In this document: piece by piece, positions 1 through 6,725 of the stretch
Layout: each line of letters starts with the position of its first letter
How positions within the stretch are numbered: position 1 is the stretch's first letter
Source of the DNA: Bacteroidales bacterium
GTDB lineage: Bacteria; Bacteroidota; Bacteroidia; Bacteroidales; JAOZTL01
NCBI GenBank assembly: GCA_029942205.1
Contig: JAOZTL010000072.1
Location: 1 to 9,979 of the forward strand
Reading direction: 5' to 3'
DNA length: 9,979 bases
Notes under the pieces: model-generated
Seen by the model: only the letters and a program-made list of their open reading frames with translations
The model's database searches: none
Told to the model about the DNA's origin: nothing
Made by a program: the position numbers and the translations under genes

Positions 1-2212
1 TGGTTACGCAGTGGCTATTGATAACGACATTGCCGTGGTAGGCGTACCACAAAATGATGAAAATGGAACAAATGCAGGAATCGTTCTGGTTTATCAATTC
101 TCTAATAATACTTGGCAACAAATTGCTAAACTAAAAGCCTCCAATGGCTTTGCTAGTGATGAATTTGGCAGCTCGGTAGCTATTTATCAAGACCAAATAG
201 TGGTGGGAGCATACGGGCACGATAATAATGGAGCTGACGCTGGAGCGGCTTATTTGTTTGTGAAACCAGCAAGCGGCTGGACAAATAATATCGAAACGGC
301 AGAACTGACAGCCTCGGATGCAGCAACTGGTGATAATTTTGGTTATTCGGTGGCTATTGGAGAAAACCAAGTAGTCGTAGGCGCATACGGAAACGATGAT
401 GGTGGGGACTATGCTGGATCGGGCTACGTGTTTGATAAACCAACAACAGGCTGGCAAGATGCCACGGAAACAAAAAAACTAACGGCTTCGGATGCTGCCG
501 ATTCCGACAGATTTGGGATGACGGTAGCCACTTCGGGAAATTACATTGCAATAAGCGCAATACTGGATGACGATAATGGAAATAACTCTGGATCAGTCTA
601 TTTATATGAAAAAAGTGAAACAGGATGGTCGACAACCGAAAATTATAAAATACAAGCTTCAGATGGCGATTATTTTGATCGCTTTGGAAATGCAATAACA
701 ATGAATGACCAGTACCTCGTCATTGCCTCCACCTTGGATGATGATAATGGTACCAATTCGGGATCGGTATACGTATTTGAAAAAACAGAAACAAGCTGGA
801 ACGAAGTCGCAAAACTATTGGCTTGGGATGGAAATTCGGATGATGCATTTGGTATTTCCATTTCTATATCAAACAATCAAATAGCAGTGGGCGCACCGCA
901 AGACGACGACAGTGGAACAAGCTCTGGAGCAGTATATTTGTACCAAAAGCCCATCGATGGATGGACGAATATGACCGAAAATGTAAAGCTAGTAGCCACT
1001 GATGCTTATGCGGAGGATCGATTTGGTTTTGCAGTAGCTGTATCCAATCAATACACCATCATCGGTGCGGATGGCAGCGATATACAAAGTGAGAATGCTG
1101 GTACTGCATACATTTTAAAAACTCCTATTTTACAGTTATCCGATCTCCCAAAAAGCCTTTACCTGAGCGAGCAGGATTTAGAATTACACTGGAAAAGCTA
1201 CAATATTATCAATACTTTTGTACTCGAATATTCCACAGATAATGGAAATAGTTGGACAACTTTTGCAGCCGAACTAACGAGTAATACCACCAGTTACGTA
1301 TGGACACTGCCTAGCGAAAATGGAGAATACCTTATTCGTGCTGCTGACCCTACATCGAATCAAATCCTTTCGGAAAATAGTAGTTTTCAGATTGGCTCAC
1401 TCAGTGTGAATCAACCCAACGGAACTGAAAACCTTGAAGCTGGCGAAGTGTATGAAATCAATTGGCTGGGATGGGTTACGGGCACGGTCAATTTATTTTA
1501 TTCTACCGATGACGGGGCTAATTATACCCAAATTACCGAAACCAATTCATCTACAAATCTTTACTCTTGGACTATACCCGAGCTCCAGTCCGAATCGTGC
1601 CGAATAAAAATAGAAGCCAATGATAATTTGAATATTAAAGACGAAAGCGACCAAACATTTATTATCAATCAAAACCAAGCCCCCATTATTATTAACAGTA
1701 TCGACAACCAAACCTACGCCATCGGTTTTGATTATGTGTCTATCGATTTGTCGCAAGTTTTTTATGATGAAGATAGCGACCCTCTAAGCTATACCGCAGA
1801 AAGTGCCAATACGGGCGTAGCTGTGGTTAATATAGTAAACAATATGCTTATTGTTGGAGAAAATGGACTAGGCGTAACAAGCATAAGCGTAAATGCCGAT
1901 GATGGACACGGGCATACGATCAATGAGTATTTTTTGGTTACCATAAACACGACCAGTAGTGCTTCCGAATTGCAAGCAAATAACTCAATTCAAGTATTCC
2001 CAAATCCTTCCAACGGTATTTTTTATGTGCATAATGAACTTGCTGAAAAGAGTAATTTTAGGATTTTTAATTCCTCGGGGATGCTTGTGCTACAAAAATA
2101 TGGAACGGGAAAAACAAATAAACTTAATTTGCTGGATGCTAAATCTGGAGTGTATTTTCTCGAAATGAAAACGAATAACTATACGCATCGTATACAATTA
2201 ATCAAAAAATAA
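1..2212 (+). CDS. Secreted FG-GAP propeller / Ig-like protein with T9SS sorting domain (5' end outside window)
   Basis: This is the C-terminal part of a large exported protein. The frame is open to the left edge: the residues before the GTG at 11 read G-Y-A, part of a repeat, so that GTG is not the start. Counting residues from 11, FG motifs recur at about 52, 110, 168, 225, 280 and 338, 55-58 residues apart. Each is followed by an I/V-V-G-A strand and a D-D-x-N-G-x-x-S-G-x-V/A-Y-L/V-F segment. With the cut copy at the edge this makes seven FG-GAP repeats, as in an integrin-alpha-like beta-propeller. Two Ig-like modules (about 374-460 and 463-552) share a YSTD(N/D)G motif, then comes a cadherin/dystroglycan-like module (about 553-650). 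The tail from 660 (VFPNPSNG, then SGVYFLEM and a basic end) is a type A T9SS sorting domain. The protein is therefore probably released or anchored at the surface. The ligand is unknown. The stop codon TAA forms the first triplet of a repeat copy. Confidence 0.9.
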   Translation, partial: GYAVAIDNDIAVVGVPQNDENGTNAGIVLVYQFSNNTWQQIAKLKASNGFASDEFGSSVAIYQDQIVVGAYGHDNNGADAGAAYLFVKPASGWTNNIETAELTASDAATGDNFGYSVAIGENQVVVGAYGNDDGGDYAGSGYVFDKPTTGWQDATETKKLTASDAADSDRFGMTVATSGNYIAISAILDDDNGNNSGSVYLYEKSETGWSTTENYKIQASDGDYFDRFGNAITMNDQYLVIASTLDDDNGTNSGSVYVFEKTETSWNEVAKLLAWDGNSDDAFGISISISNNQIAVGAPQDDDSGTSSGAVYLYQKPIDGWTNMTENVKLVATDAYAEDRFGFAVAVSNQYTIIGADGSDIQSENAGTAYILKTPILQLSDLPKSLYLSEQDLELHWKSYNIINTFVLEYSTDNGNSWTTFAAELTSNTTSYVWTLPSENGEYLIRAADPTSNQILSENSSFQIGSLSVNQPNGTENLEAGEVYEINWLGWVTGTVNLFYSTDDGANYTQITETNSSTNLYSWTIPELQSESCRIKIEANDNLNIKDESDQTFIINQNQAPIIINSIDNQTYAIGFDYVSIDLSQVFYDEDSDPLSYTAESANTGVAVVNIVNNMLIVGENGLGVTSISVNADDGHGHTINEYFLVTINTTSSASELQANNSIQVFPNPSNGIFYVHNELAEKSNFRIFNSSGMLVLQKYGTGKTNKLNLLDAKSGVYFLEMKTNNYTHRIQLIKK

Positions 2213-2252
2213 GGTCTTCGAGCTTTTCGATGTTGCTTACGCACGAGTAAAC
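2210..2252 (+). repeat. Interspersed ~43-nt repeat, copy A
   Basis: It begins with the stop codon of the FG-GAP gene and reads TAAGGTCTTCG, then CTTTTCGATGTT and GCTTACGCACGAGT. It is one of six recognisable copies in the window and, with the copy at 8255, one of the best preserved. No strong hairpin is conserved between copies. A weak TCGA/TCGA stem exists only in this one. Confidence 0.75.
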
Positions 2253-2255
2253 AAC

Positions 2256-2320
2256 TATGAATCCAGTATAAAGGTTACTTTTAGAAAATCGACACTGGTA
2301 GTTTTTTTTAGACCATGCTC
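2256..2320 (+). repeat. Second repeat block (~65 nt), copy 1
   Basis: It starts TATGAATCCAGTATAAA and ends with a T-run followed by AGACCATGCTC. It aligns over its full length, with a few small gaps, to the minus-strand block at 4334-4400 (TATGAGTCCAGTATAAA ... T-run, AGACTAGGCTC). It follows repeat copy A by 3 nt. The rest of this convergent gap (2321-2410) shows nothing recognisable. Confidence 0.6.
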
Positions 2321-2406
2321 TTCTCTATTTATTGTTATTGCAAGTGAAACACAATGCCTATGCTTAGGAACGCAAATTAAATTAGATAACAGTAATTCAG
2401 TATATG

Positions 2407-2424
2407 TTCCTTAATAACAAGGAA
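2407..2424 (-). terminator. Small hairpin over the stop codon of the dipeptidase gene
   Basis: TTCCTT and AAGGAA form a perfect 6-bp stem with a 6-nt loop, and the minus-strand stop codon (2411-2413) lies in it. No U-tract follows on the minus strand. It may only be a weak 3' end structure. Confidence 0.25.
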
Positions 2425-4201
2425 TTTCAAATTCAGACAACGGAAATTTCCGAGCTTGTTGATGATTGTAATGCCACCATTCGCCTCGAATAGGCATAAA
2501 ATGGTATTTTTGTAATACTGTTTTCAGAAAAATCCGATTCTGAAGTACCGTATCTGGCAGCGAGGTGCAATAATGTCCTGCTTTGCGACCAAAATAATCA
2601 AACGGCGTACCCATGTCCAACTCATTTCCTTGTTTATCAACCAAAGTAAGATCGACTGCACCGCCACGGCTATGCACCGAACCTTTGGCTGGATCTGCCA
2701 CATAACCAGCTATGGGGAACACCTCAAACATGCGGTACTGAACCGATTGCGGACGGAAGCCGTCGAAAATCTTTATCCGATAGCCCAAGCGTTTAAACTC
2801 CTCATTAGCCAAAATCAAATCCTTAGCCACTTGGTAGCGAACGAAACAACGTGCACAGTCGTACAATTGCGTATGTGTAAAATTATTGACGGTGGCATAA
2901 CGCAAATCGAGAAGGAAGCTGGTGTCTAGCTGATTAATTTCGACCATGTCGCTTTCCCGAAAGTCGAGTCGAAAAGGACGGATGGTTTCGTTGCCTTGCA
3001 CGGTTTGAGTGTTGATATAGAGATTTTCGGAAAACGAACGTGCCTCATCACTGGTAGTATCCTGCTGCTTGCCTTGCAAATGCACTGTTTGTTCATCAAG
3101 CAAATGCCAAAAGCCGTTCATCCATCGCTTGCCTTGTGAGCTAAATTCTCGATACAAAAATGAACCATTTTGTCGTAAAAGCAACTCGTTTTGTTTAATT
3201 ATCACACCATCCTCACTCCGAATGGTAGACAGCATGCGTTTGTTATGAAACCAATGCTTCGACTGCTTTTCGGGGAAAATAGGAATCACCCGTTGATCGT
3301 GTGCATAGAGTTTTAATTCGCTGATGGCTATGTGATTGGTCGTGCCATCGAATGTCGCCAATACCGTCAAGAGATACTGTGTGCCTCGCAGCGGTTTATC
3401 GAATATCAGTTTCTGCTCCGATGTGCTATCCTGCAAATCAAAGCGTAGCGTTTCGCCATACTCGTTGCTTATTTGTAATTTTCGGATACGTGCATGTTGC
3501 TGGTAGGCGATGCTATTCAATTGATTACCATTAATAATGGCAATGCTAGTGAGCATTTGTTCATCCTTAAAAGACAAGCGGAACGATTCGGATGAGTCGA
3601 GTACGAAAGCAAACTCTTTGCGATGGTCAAACAAAGGAAGTAGCTCTCTCGTGTTTTGTAATTGGACAAAAAGGGGGAGCGCAAAATGAAACAAGCTATC
3701 CTCTGCGCTTCGTAATCGCAATTCGGAGATTGCCACCCGCTTACTAGTGTCGGATACGGTGAACTGGTGTATTTCGTTTTCGGTATAGCCTGTCAGCTGC
3801 TGCTCACTTGCTACAGTTTTTATTTTCAGATAAATAGCTTGTACTTCTTGCCGCACAAGGTAACGCTGGTTTGGACGGATGGTATCGATAAATATTCCGT
3901 TTAGGTATAATTCGATGCTTGTAATCGGGTTGCATCCCAAATCGACAGGACTGATAATTTGTAAGCTTTTCACGAAGCGTGCGCCCTCAAAATCAACAAA
4001 GAAACCTTCGCCTACACCAAGCCCTTTGCTGCTCGTCCAGGCGGTAGAGTCGGCATCGTCCAACGCCAAAGCTATGCGCTGCATGCCCGATAGGCTATGC
4101 ACCGAACGTACTTGCCACAAAAAAGGATCGACTGCCTCATCGGTACAGCTACTCCATAATAATGTACTAAATAATAATAGAAACTTATTTGTTGTAGACA
4201 T
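2411..4201 (-). CDS. Lipoprotein with two discoidin-like modules and a C-terminal D-Ala-D-Ala dipeptidase (M15D, VanX/DdpX type) domain
   Basis: The 596-residue protein opens with a lipoprotein signal peptide (LWSSC, Cys19), so it should be anchored in an envelope membrane. Residues about 35-165 and 195-300 look like two related discoidin/glycan-binding-like beta modules, each ending in A-I-S-E-L-(R/K)-L. The first carries D-D-A-D-S-T-A-W, as in NADase-type discoidin folds. A beta-rich linker (about 340-375, GSFLYREF and FWHLL) follows. Residues about 420-596 match M15D dipeptidases: DLRYAT(V)NNF, DGFRPQ with Arg483, SVHSRGGAVD with zinc ligands His510 and Asp517, and EWWHY with catalytic Glu574 and ligand His577. 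All key residues are present, so activity on D-Ala-D-Ala or similar dipeptides is plausible. Family members are usually about 200 residues, so the N-terminal two thirds is an addition. The likely role is peptidoglycan recycling or remodelling. Nothing nearby suggests glycopeptide resistance. Confidence 0.85.
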   Translation of the reverse strand: MSTTNKFLLLFSTLLWSSCTDEAVDPFLWQVRSVHSLSGMQRIALALDDADSTAWTSSKGLGVGEGFFVDFEGARFVKSLQIISPVDLGCNPITSIELYLNGIFIDTIRPNQRYLVRQEVQAIYLKIKTVASEQQLTGYTENEIHQFTVSDTSKRVAISELRLRSAEDSLFHFALPLFVQLQNTRELLPLFDHRKEFAFVLDSSESFRLSFKDEQMLTSIAIINGNQLNSIAYQQHARIRKLQISNEYGETLRFDLQDSTSEQKLIFDKPLRGTQYLLTVLATFDGTTNHIAISELKLYAHDQRVIPIFPEKQSKHWFHNKRMLSTIRSEDGVIIKQNELLLRQNGSFLYREFSSQGKRWMNGFWHLLDEQTVHLQGKQQDTTSDEARSFSENLYINTQTVQGNETIRPFRLDFRESDMVEINQLDTSFLLDLRYATVNNFTHTQLYDCARCFVRYQVAKDLILANEEFKRLGYRIKIFDGFRPQSVQYRMFEVFPIAGYVADPAKGSVHSRGGAVDLTLVDKQGNELDMGTPFDYFGRKAGHYCTSLPDTVLQNRIFLKTVLQKYHFMPIRGEWWHYNHQQARKFPLSEFEIPCY

Positions 4202-4223
4202 AAAATCGTAGACTTAAGGAACA

Positions 4224-4253
4224 CAAAATTAAATTTTTATTTGTTTTTGACAA
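4224..4253 (-). promoter_or_regulatory. Bacteroidota-type promoter for the dipeptidase lipoprotein
   Basis: On the minus strand TTG (4253-4251), a 19-nt spacer and TAATTTTG (4231-4224) match the TTG / TAnnTTTG consensus of the Bacteroidota primary sigma factor. The -7 box ends 22 nt before the ATG at 4201, which implies a short leader. Confidence 0.5.
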
Positions 4254-4274
4254 TTTATTGAGCATAAAAATTAG

Positions 4275-4316
4275 GTAACTCGTGCATGAGCCACTTAAAA
4301 AGATCGAAGAGCTTAC
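4275..4316 (-). repeat. Interspersed ~43-nt repeat, copy B
   Basis: Read on the minus strand it is GTAAGCTCTTCGATC, CTTTTTAAGTGGC, TCATGCACGAGT. It aligns without gaps to the consensus. It lies 21 nt downstream of the stop of the nuclease remnant, in the same orientation, and just upstream of the dipeptidase promoter. Confidence 0.65.
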
Positions 4317-4333
4317 TTAGGTTTATAATAGTT

Positions 4334-4400
4334 GAGCCTAGTCTAAAAAACCTGCCTGCTTTGATTCTCGAAAAAGCAAGCTTTTTATACTGGACTCATA
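4334..4400 (-). repeat. Second repeat block (~67 nt), copy 2
   Basis: On the minus strand it begins TATGAGTCCAGTATAAA and ends with a T-run and AGACTAGGCTC, matching the block at 2256-2320. Here it lies before a ~43-nt repeat copy rather than after one. It provides the last 20 or so codons and the stop of the nuclease remnant frame. Confidence 0.6.
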
Positions 4401-4628
4401 AAGCGAATTAGCATAAATAGAAATTAAGTTTTCCTGCAAATTATGGCTTAAAAATTCTATCACTACGTAGCAACGCAAGTCTAAATGGTAAAACAACAAA
4501 TCAATGTAATAGTCTTTTTGACTAATTTTTATGTGATATTGATTACCTACGTAAGCAAATCCTTTCCCCAATTCTATCAGAAATTCAGTTATGTGTTTTG
4601 TTAATCCTTTGATAGCGTAAAAAACTTT
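4338..4628 (-). pseudogene. Truncated remnant of a DUF1016 / YhcG-type PDDEXK nuclease
   Basis: The minus-strand frame is open from just after an in-frame TAG (4629-4631) to the TAG at 4338. It reads TKHITEFLIELGKGFAYVG, then QYHIKISQKDYYIDLLFYH and LDLRCYVVIE. This is the characteristic core of the DUF1016/YhcG family, whose full proteins are around 350 residues. Similarity stops at the VVIE glutamate (about 4455). The next residues are FLSHN instead of the family's LK, so the ExK motif is broken and the catalytic site cannot be complete. The tail is unrelated and partly made of the repeat block at 4334-4400. The large N-terminal part is missing, and no start codon in family position is seen (TTG at 4571 is internal). 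I read it as a fragment left by deletion or insertion, not a working gene. Confidence 0.75.
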
Positions 4629-4992
4629 CTATTAAATAAAAACTAAAGTTTCAGTGTTGCAATCAGTCGTACATTATATTTAGTGGATCACATAAGCATT
4701 CCAATGAAAAAAAGGTGTAGCCTTATTGTTTTTTCTGATGCTCTTTTATGACACTATAAAATAGTTATCCCCCAAATATAATAAAAAGAAAACTTTAAAA
4801 TAAATTTATTATTGAACAAAATAAAGAGCGGAAACACAAATGCCTTTTAACATGGTCTTTTTCTCTGTCAGACAGAAGGTCAAACAGCTCGCCACAGATT
4901 CGTCGGGGGACTTGCAAGCTTTTCCTTATATATTTTACAGGACAATTCTATTGTTAAAGATTTTTATCCTTTTTTTCACCAATGTAAAGCTA
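4629..4992. other. AT-rich non-coding stretch, nothing recognised
   Basis: No convincing gene, RNA or mobile element is visible here. A minus-strand TATATTTG -7-like box occurs in AT-rich sequence around 4772-4779 without a clear -33 box. A 6-bp inverted repeat (TCTGTC/GACAGA) sits at 4864-4876. Confidence 0.4.
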
Positions 4993-5180
4993 CTCCGCAC
5001 CACTTTGCAGGCACTCCGCACCACTTTTCTTCGCTCCGAAACGGTTTTTCCTCCCTCCGAAGCCATTTTTCCCTCCTCCGCATCCATTTTTCGTTGCTCC
5101 GAAGTCCTTTTTCTTCCCTCCGCATCAATCTCACTTAACTATTTTATCAAAAAATCTTACTCCGCTTGCATTTCTCGGAA
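4993..5180 (+). repeat. 21-nt tandem repeat array, left arm (CTCCG units)
   Basis: Units begin with CTCCG at 4993, 5014, 5034, 5055, 5076, 5097 and 5118. The period is 21 nt, with one 20-nt unit. A degenerate unit falls at 5139, and CTCCG returns in phase at 5160. Two main unit types are CTCCGAAGyCCnTTTTTCT-like and CTCCGCATCCATTTTTCG-like. The units are contiguous with no spacers, so this is not a CRISPR array. Confidence 0.85.
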
Positions 5181-5193
5181 AAATAGACCCGTG

Positions 5194-5324
5194 CGGAGTG
5201 CAAGCAAAGGCATGCGGAGTGAAGAAAAATGGCTTCGGAGGGAAGAGAAAGGCATGCGGAGCAAAGAAAAATGGCTTCGGAGGGAAGAGAAAGGCATGCG
5301 GAGCAAAAAAAAACGAATGCCGAG
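5194..5324 (-). repeat. 21-nt tandem repeat array, right arm (inverted)
   Basis: The same unit runs on the opposite strand. CGGAG ends at 5198, 5219, 5240, 5261, 5282 and 5303, exactly 21 nt apart, and a degenerate CCGAG ends at 5324. Reverse-complemented, the units alternate CTCCGAAGCCATTTTTCT and CTCCGCATGCCTTTCTCT. This gives a 42-nt super-unit: 5220-5261 and 5262-5303 differ at only two positions. The two arms can pair into a long imperfect hairpin. Confidence 0.85.
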
Positions 5325-5380
5325 TGCAATAAATTGGATGCCCACTGCTTTTTCGGTATACATCCATGCCATTCGACGGA

Positions 5381-5426
5381 CAAATTCGTCTGAGCCACAT
5401 CAAAAAGGGCAAAGACCTTACTTAAT
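5381..5426 (-). repeat. Interspersed ~43-nt repeat, copy C
   Basis: On the minus strand it reads GTAAGGTCTTTG, CCCTTTTTGATGTGGCTCAG. It is well conserved over the first 30 nt and diverges after that. It follows no recognisable intact gene on that strand. Confidence 0.65.
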
Positions 5427-5477
5427 GGATAATGGACAATTAATAATTTTGCTTTCGCCTTATTTATTATAATCGTT

Positions 5478-5510
5478 GTTTCACTCGTGCGTAAGCAATA
5501 TCAAAAAAAA
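5478..5510 (-). repeat. Interspersed ~43-nt repeat, copy D (3' part only)
   Basis: On the minus strand it reads TTTTTGATATTGC then TTACGCACGAGTGAAAC. This matches the second half of copy A nearly exactly, but the TAAGGTCTTCG half is missing. It lies about 50 nt from copy C in the same orientation. Confidence 0.65.
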
Positions 5511-5530
5511 TGCATCATTTTTATTTATTT

Positions 5531-5563
5531 TTAGTAATAATAATAAAAGAATACCTATATTTG
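5531..5563 (+). promoter_or_regulatory. Probable promoter of the CHAT gene
   Basis: TATATTTG at 5556-5563 fits the TAnnTTTG -7 box. A weak TTAG (5531-5534) lies 21 nt upstream at the -33 position. The box ends 38 nt before the ATG at 5602. A start near 5570 would exclude the upstream in-frame ATG at 5476. Confidence 0.4.
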
Positions 5564-5601
5564 GAATTAGAAAAAAAACGAACGAATCAAAAACGGTACA
5601 A

Positions 5602-6603
5602 ATGAACACGAAAGAAAAAATCCAAAAATACATTGAACGTAATAATATAACTGGTGGCTTAAAATATTTACTTAGTATACTGAAAGGTGAGGACGATCAG
5701 TTATACGATGAAGTTTTGATTGTTCAGAATAATTATAAAAGAGCCGTGCGAAATTTCAATAATCGTATTTTAGATATGAGCGATTTGCAAAAAGAAGAAG
5801 CCAGAACAGCTTCCGCTCTGCTGGACTATGCCGATGATATTATGGACATGAATCTTACCCCAGGGACGGGCTCGACCACCACCACCACCACGGTAAGCAA
5901 CGAGGGTGCTGGTAATTATATCATACAAGGAGCAAACACCAACGGAGGCGACATCATTATTGGTGCAACGCCTAGCGAGACAAAAAAGCCTGAAGAGAAA
6001 AAAAACGAAAAAAGACGAATTTTGTTTTTCGGATCGAATCCCCAGAGTACGGGTAAATTGCAGCTAGAGGAGGAGTTTCGACGTGTATCCGAAAAATTAC
6101 AACACGGTGTGGATGAAAATAAGTTTGCGCTGTTTCAGAAATGGGCGGTACAGCCCAATGAGTTGATCGAGGCCATTTTGGAATACAAACCAAATATCAT
6201 TCATTTCTCGGGACATGGCACACGAGGCAAGGCATTTAAACCCGAAGATTCTGGTTTGCTCATGTCGAGCTCGGATGGTGGCACTCGACTAGTGAACACC
6301 AGCACGCTGTCGCAAATGTTTGAACTGTTTCGCGACGATCCTGAAATTCAGATCGATACGGTGATCTTAAATGCTTGCTATTCGGAAAATCAAGCAAAAG
6401 CAATCTGCAAGTTTGTGCCGTACGTGATCGGGATGAATAACGCCATAAACGACAACGATGCGCTGGATTTCTCCACGGGCTTTTATTTGTCCTTATCGCA
6501 TGGTAAAACAATAGACTTGGCATACCGTACAGGCAAACTGCAAATACAGCTAGAGGATGGAGACCAAAAGATTGTTGCCATGCACCAACAAAAAAATTGC
6601 TAG
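5602..6603 (+). CDS. Effector-associated domain (EAD) + CHAT caspase-like protease
   Basis: The 333-residue cytoplasmic protein has three parts. Residues 1-85 (MNTKEKIQKYIERNN, then LLSILKGEDDQLYDEVLIV and a second helical half) resemble the small alpha-helical effector-associated domains of bacterial conflict systems. These act as adaptors that recruit effectors to partners with the same domain. A flexible, Thr-rich linker (about 90-135) holds the YIIQGANTNGGDIIIG motif often seen between such domains. Residues about 137-333 are a CHAT peptidase: ILFFGSNP at its start, HFSGHG with catalytic His205 and LNACYS with catalytic Cys259, both intact. The expected role is a caspase-like cysteine protease triggered by a sensor and cutting a target protein. 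The frame extends upstream to 5476, but that part overlaps repeat copy D and the promoter, so ATG 5602 is preferred. No EAD-bearing partner is visible in the window. Confidence 0.85.
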   Translation: MNTKEKIQKYIERNNITGGLKYLLSILKGEDDQLYDEVLIVQNNYKRAVRNFNNRILDMSDLQKEEARTASALLDYADDIMDMNLTPGTGSTTTTTTVSNEGAGNYIIQGANTNGGDIIIGATPSETKKPEEKKNEKRRILFFGSNPQSTGKLQLEEEFRRVSEKLQHGVDENKFALFQKWAVQPNELIEAILEYKPNIIHFSGHGTRGKAFKPEDSGLLMSSSDGGTRLVNTSTLSQMFELFRDDPEIQIDTVILNACYSENQAKAICKFVPYVIGMNNAINDNDALDFSTGFYLSLSHGKTIDLAYRTGKLQIQLEDGDQKIVAMHQQKNC

Positions 6604-6644
6604 GTCTAGGTCTTCGCCTTTTTTGATGTTACTTACGTTAGTTT
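6601..6644 (+). repeat. Interspersed ~43-nt repeat, copy E
   Basis: It lies at the stop of the CHAT gene and reads TAGGTCTAGGTCTTCG, then CTTTTTTGATGTTACTTACG. GGTCTTCG to CTTACG has the same length as in copy A. The last third (TTAGTTTATAAAA) diverges. Confidence 0.65.
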
Positions 6645-6725
6645 ATAAAATTAAAAACGGTGATTTTTATTCATTCAAGGACAACTAAAAAAACGATGGT
6701 TTAAAAACGAAAACGCTATACATAA

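Noticed and set aside
11..13. GTG as start of the FG-GAP protein
   Set aside because: The frame is open to the window edge and the preceding residues continue an FG-GAP repeat.
2573..2929. 118-residue plus-strand ORF
   Set aside because: It is antisense to the conserved M15D catalytic domain and has no family features of its own.
4704..4751. 15-codon ORF and short hairpin (AAGG/CCTT) between A- and T-runs
   Set aside because: The stem is only 4 bp and no gene ends nearby. The peptide shows no recognisable feature.
4993..5324. CRISPR-like array
   Set aside because: The units are contiguous 21-mers without variable spacers, they invert half way, and no cas gene is present.
4840..5472. 210-residue plus-strand ORF rich in Lys, Arg, Glu and Ser
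   Set aside because: Most of it is the 21-nt repeat read in frame, and the period keeps the frame open. Open frames on the other strand over the same DNA (5131-5412) have the same cause. It has no family resemblance and no promoter.
5476..5601. Upstream start for the CHAT protein
   Set aside because: The 42 extra residues are Asn/Lys/Ser-rich, overlap repeat copy D and include the probable promoter.
6601..6644. Integron attC site
   Set aside because: No convincing paired core sites (RYYYAAC / GTTRRRY) bound the repeat, and no integrase is visible.
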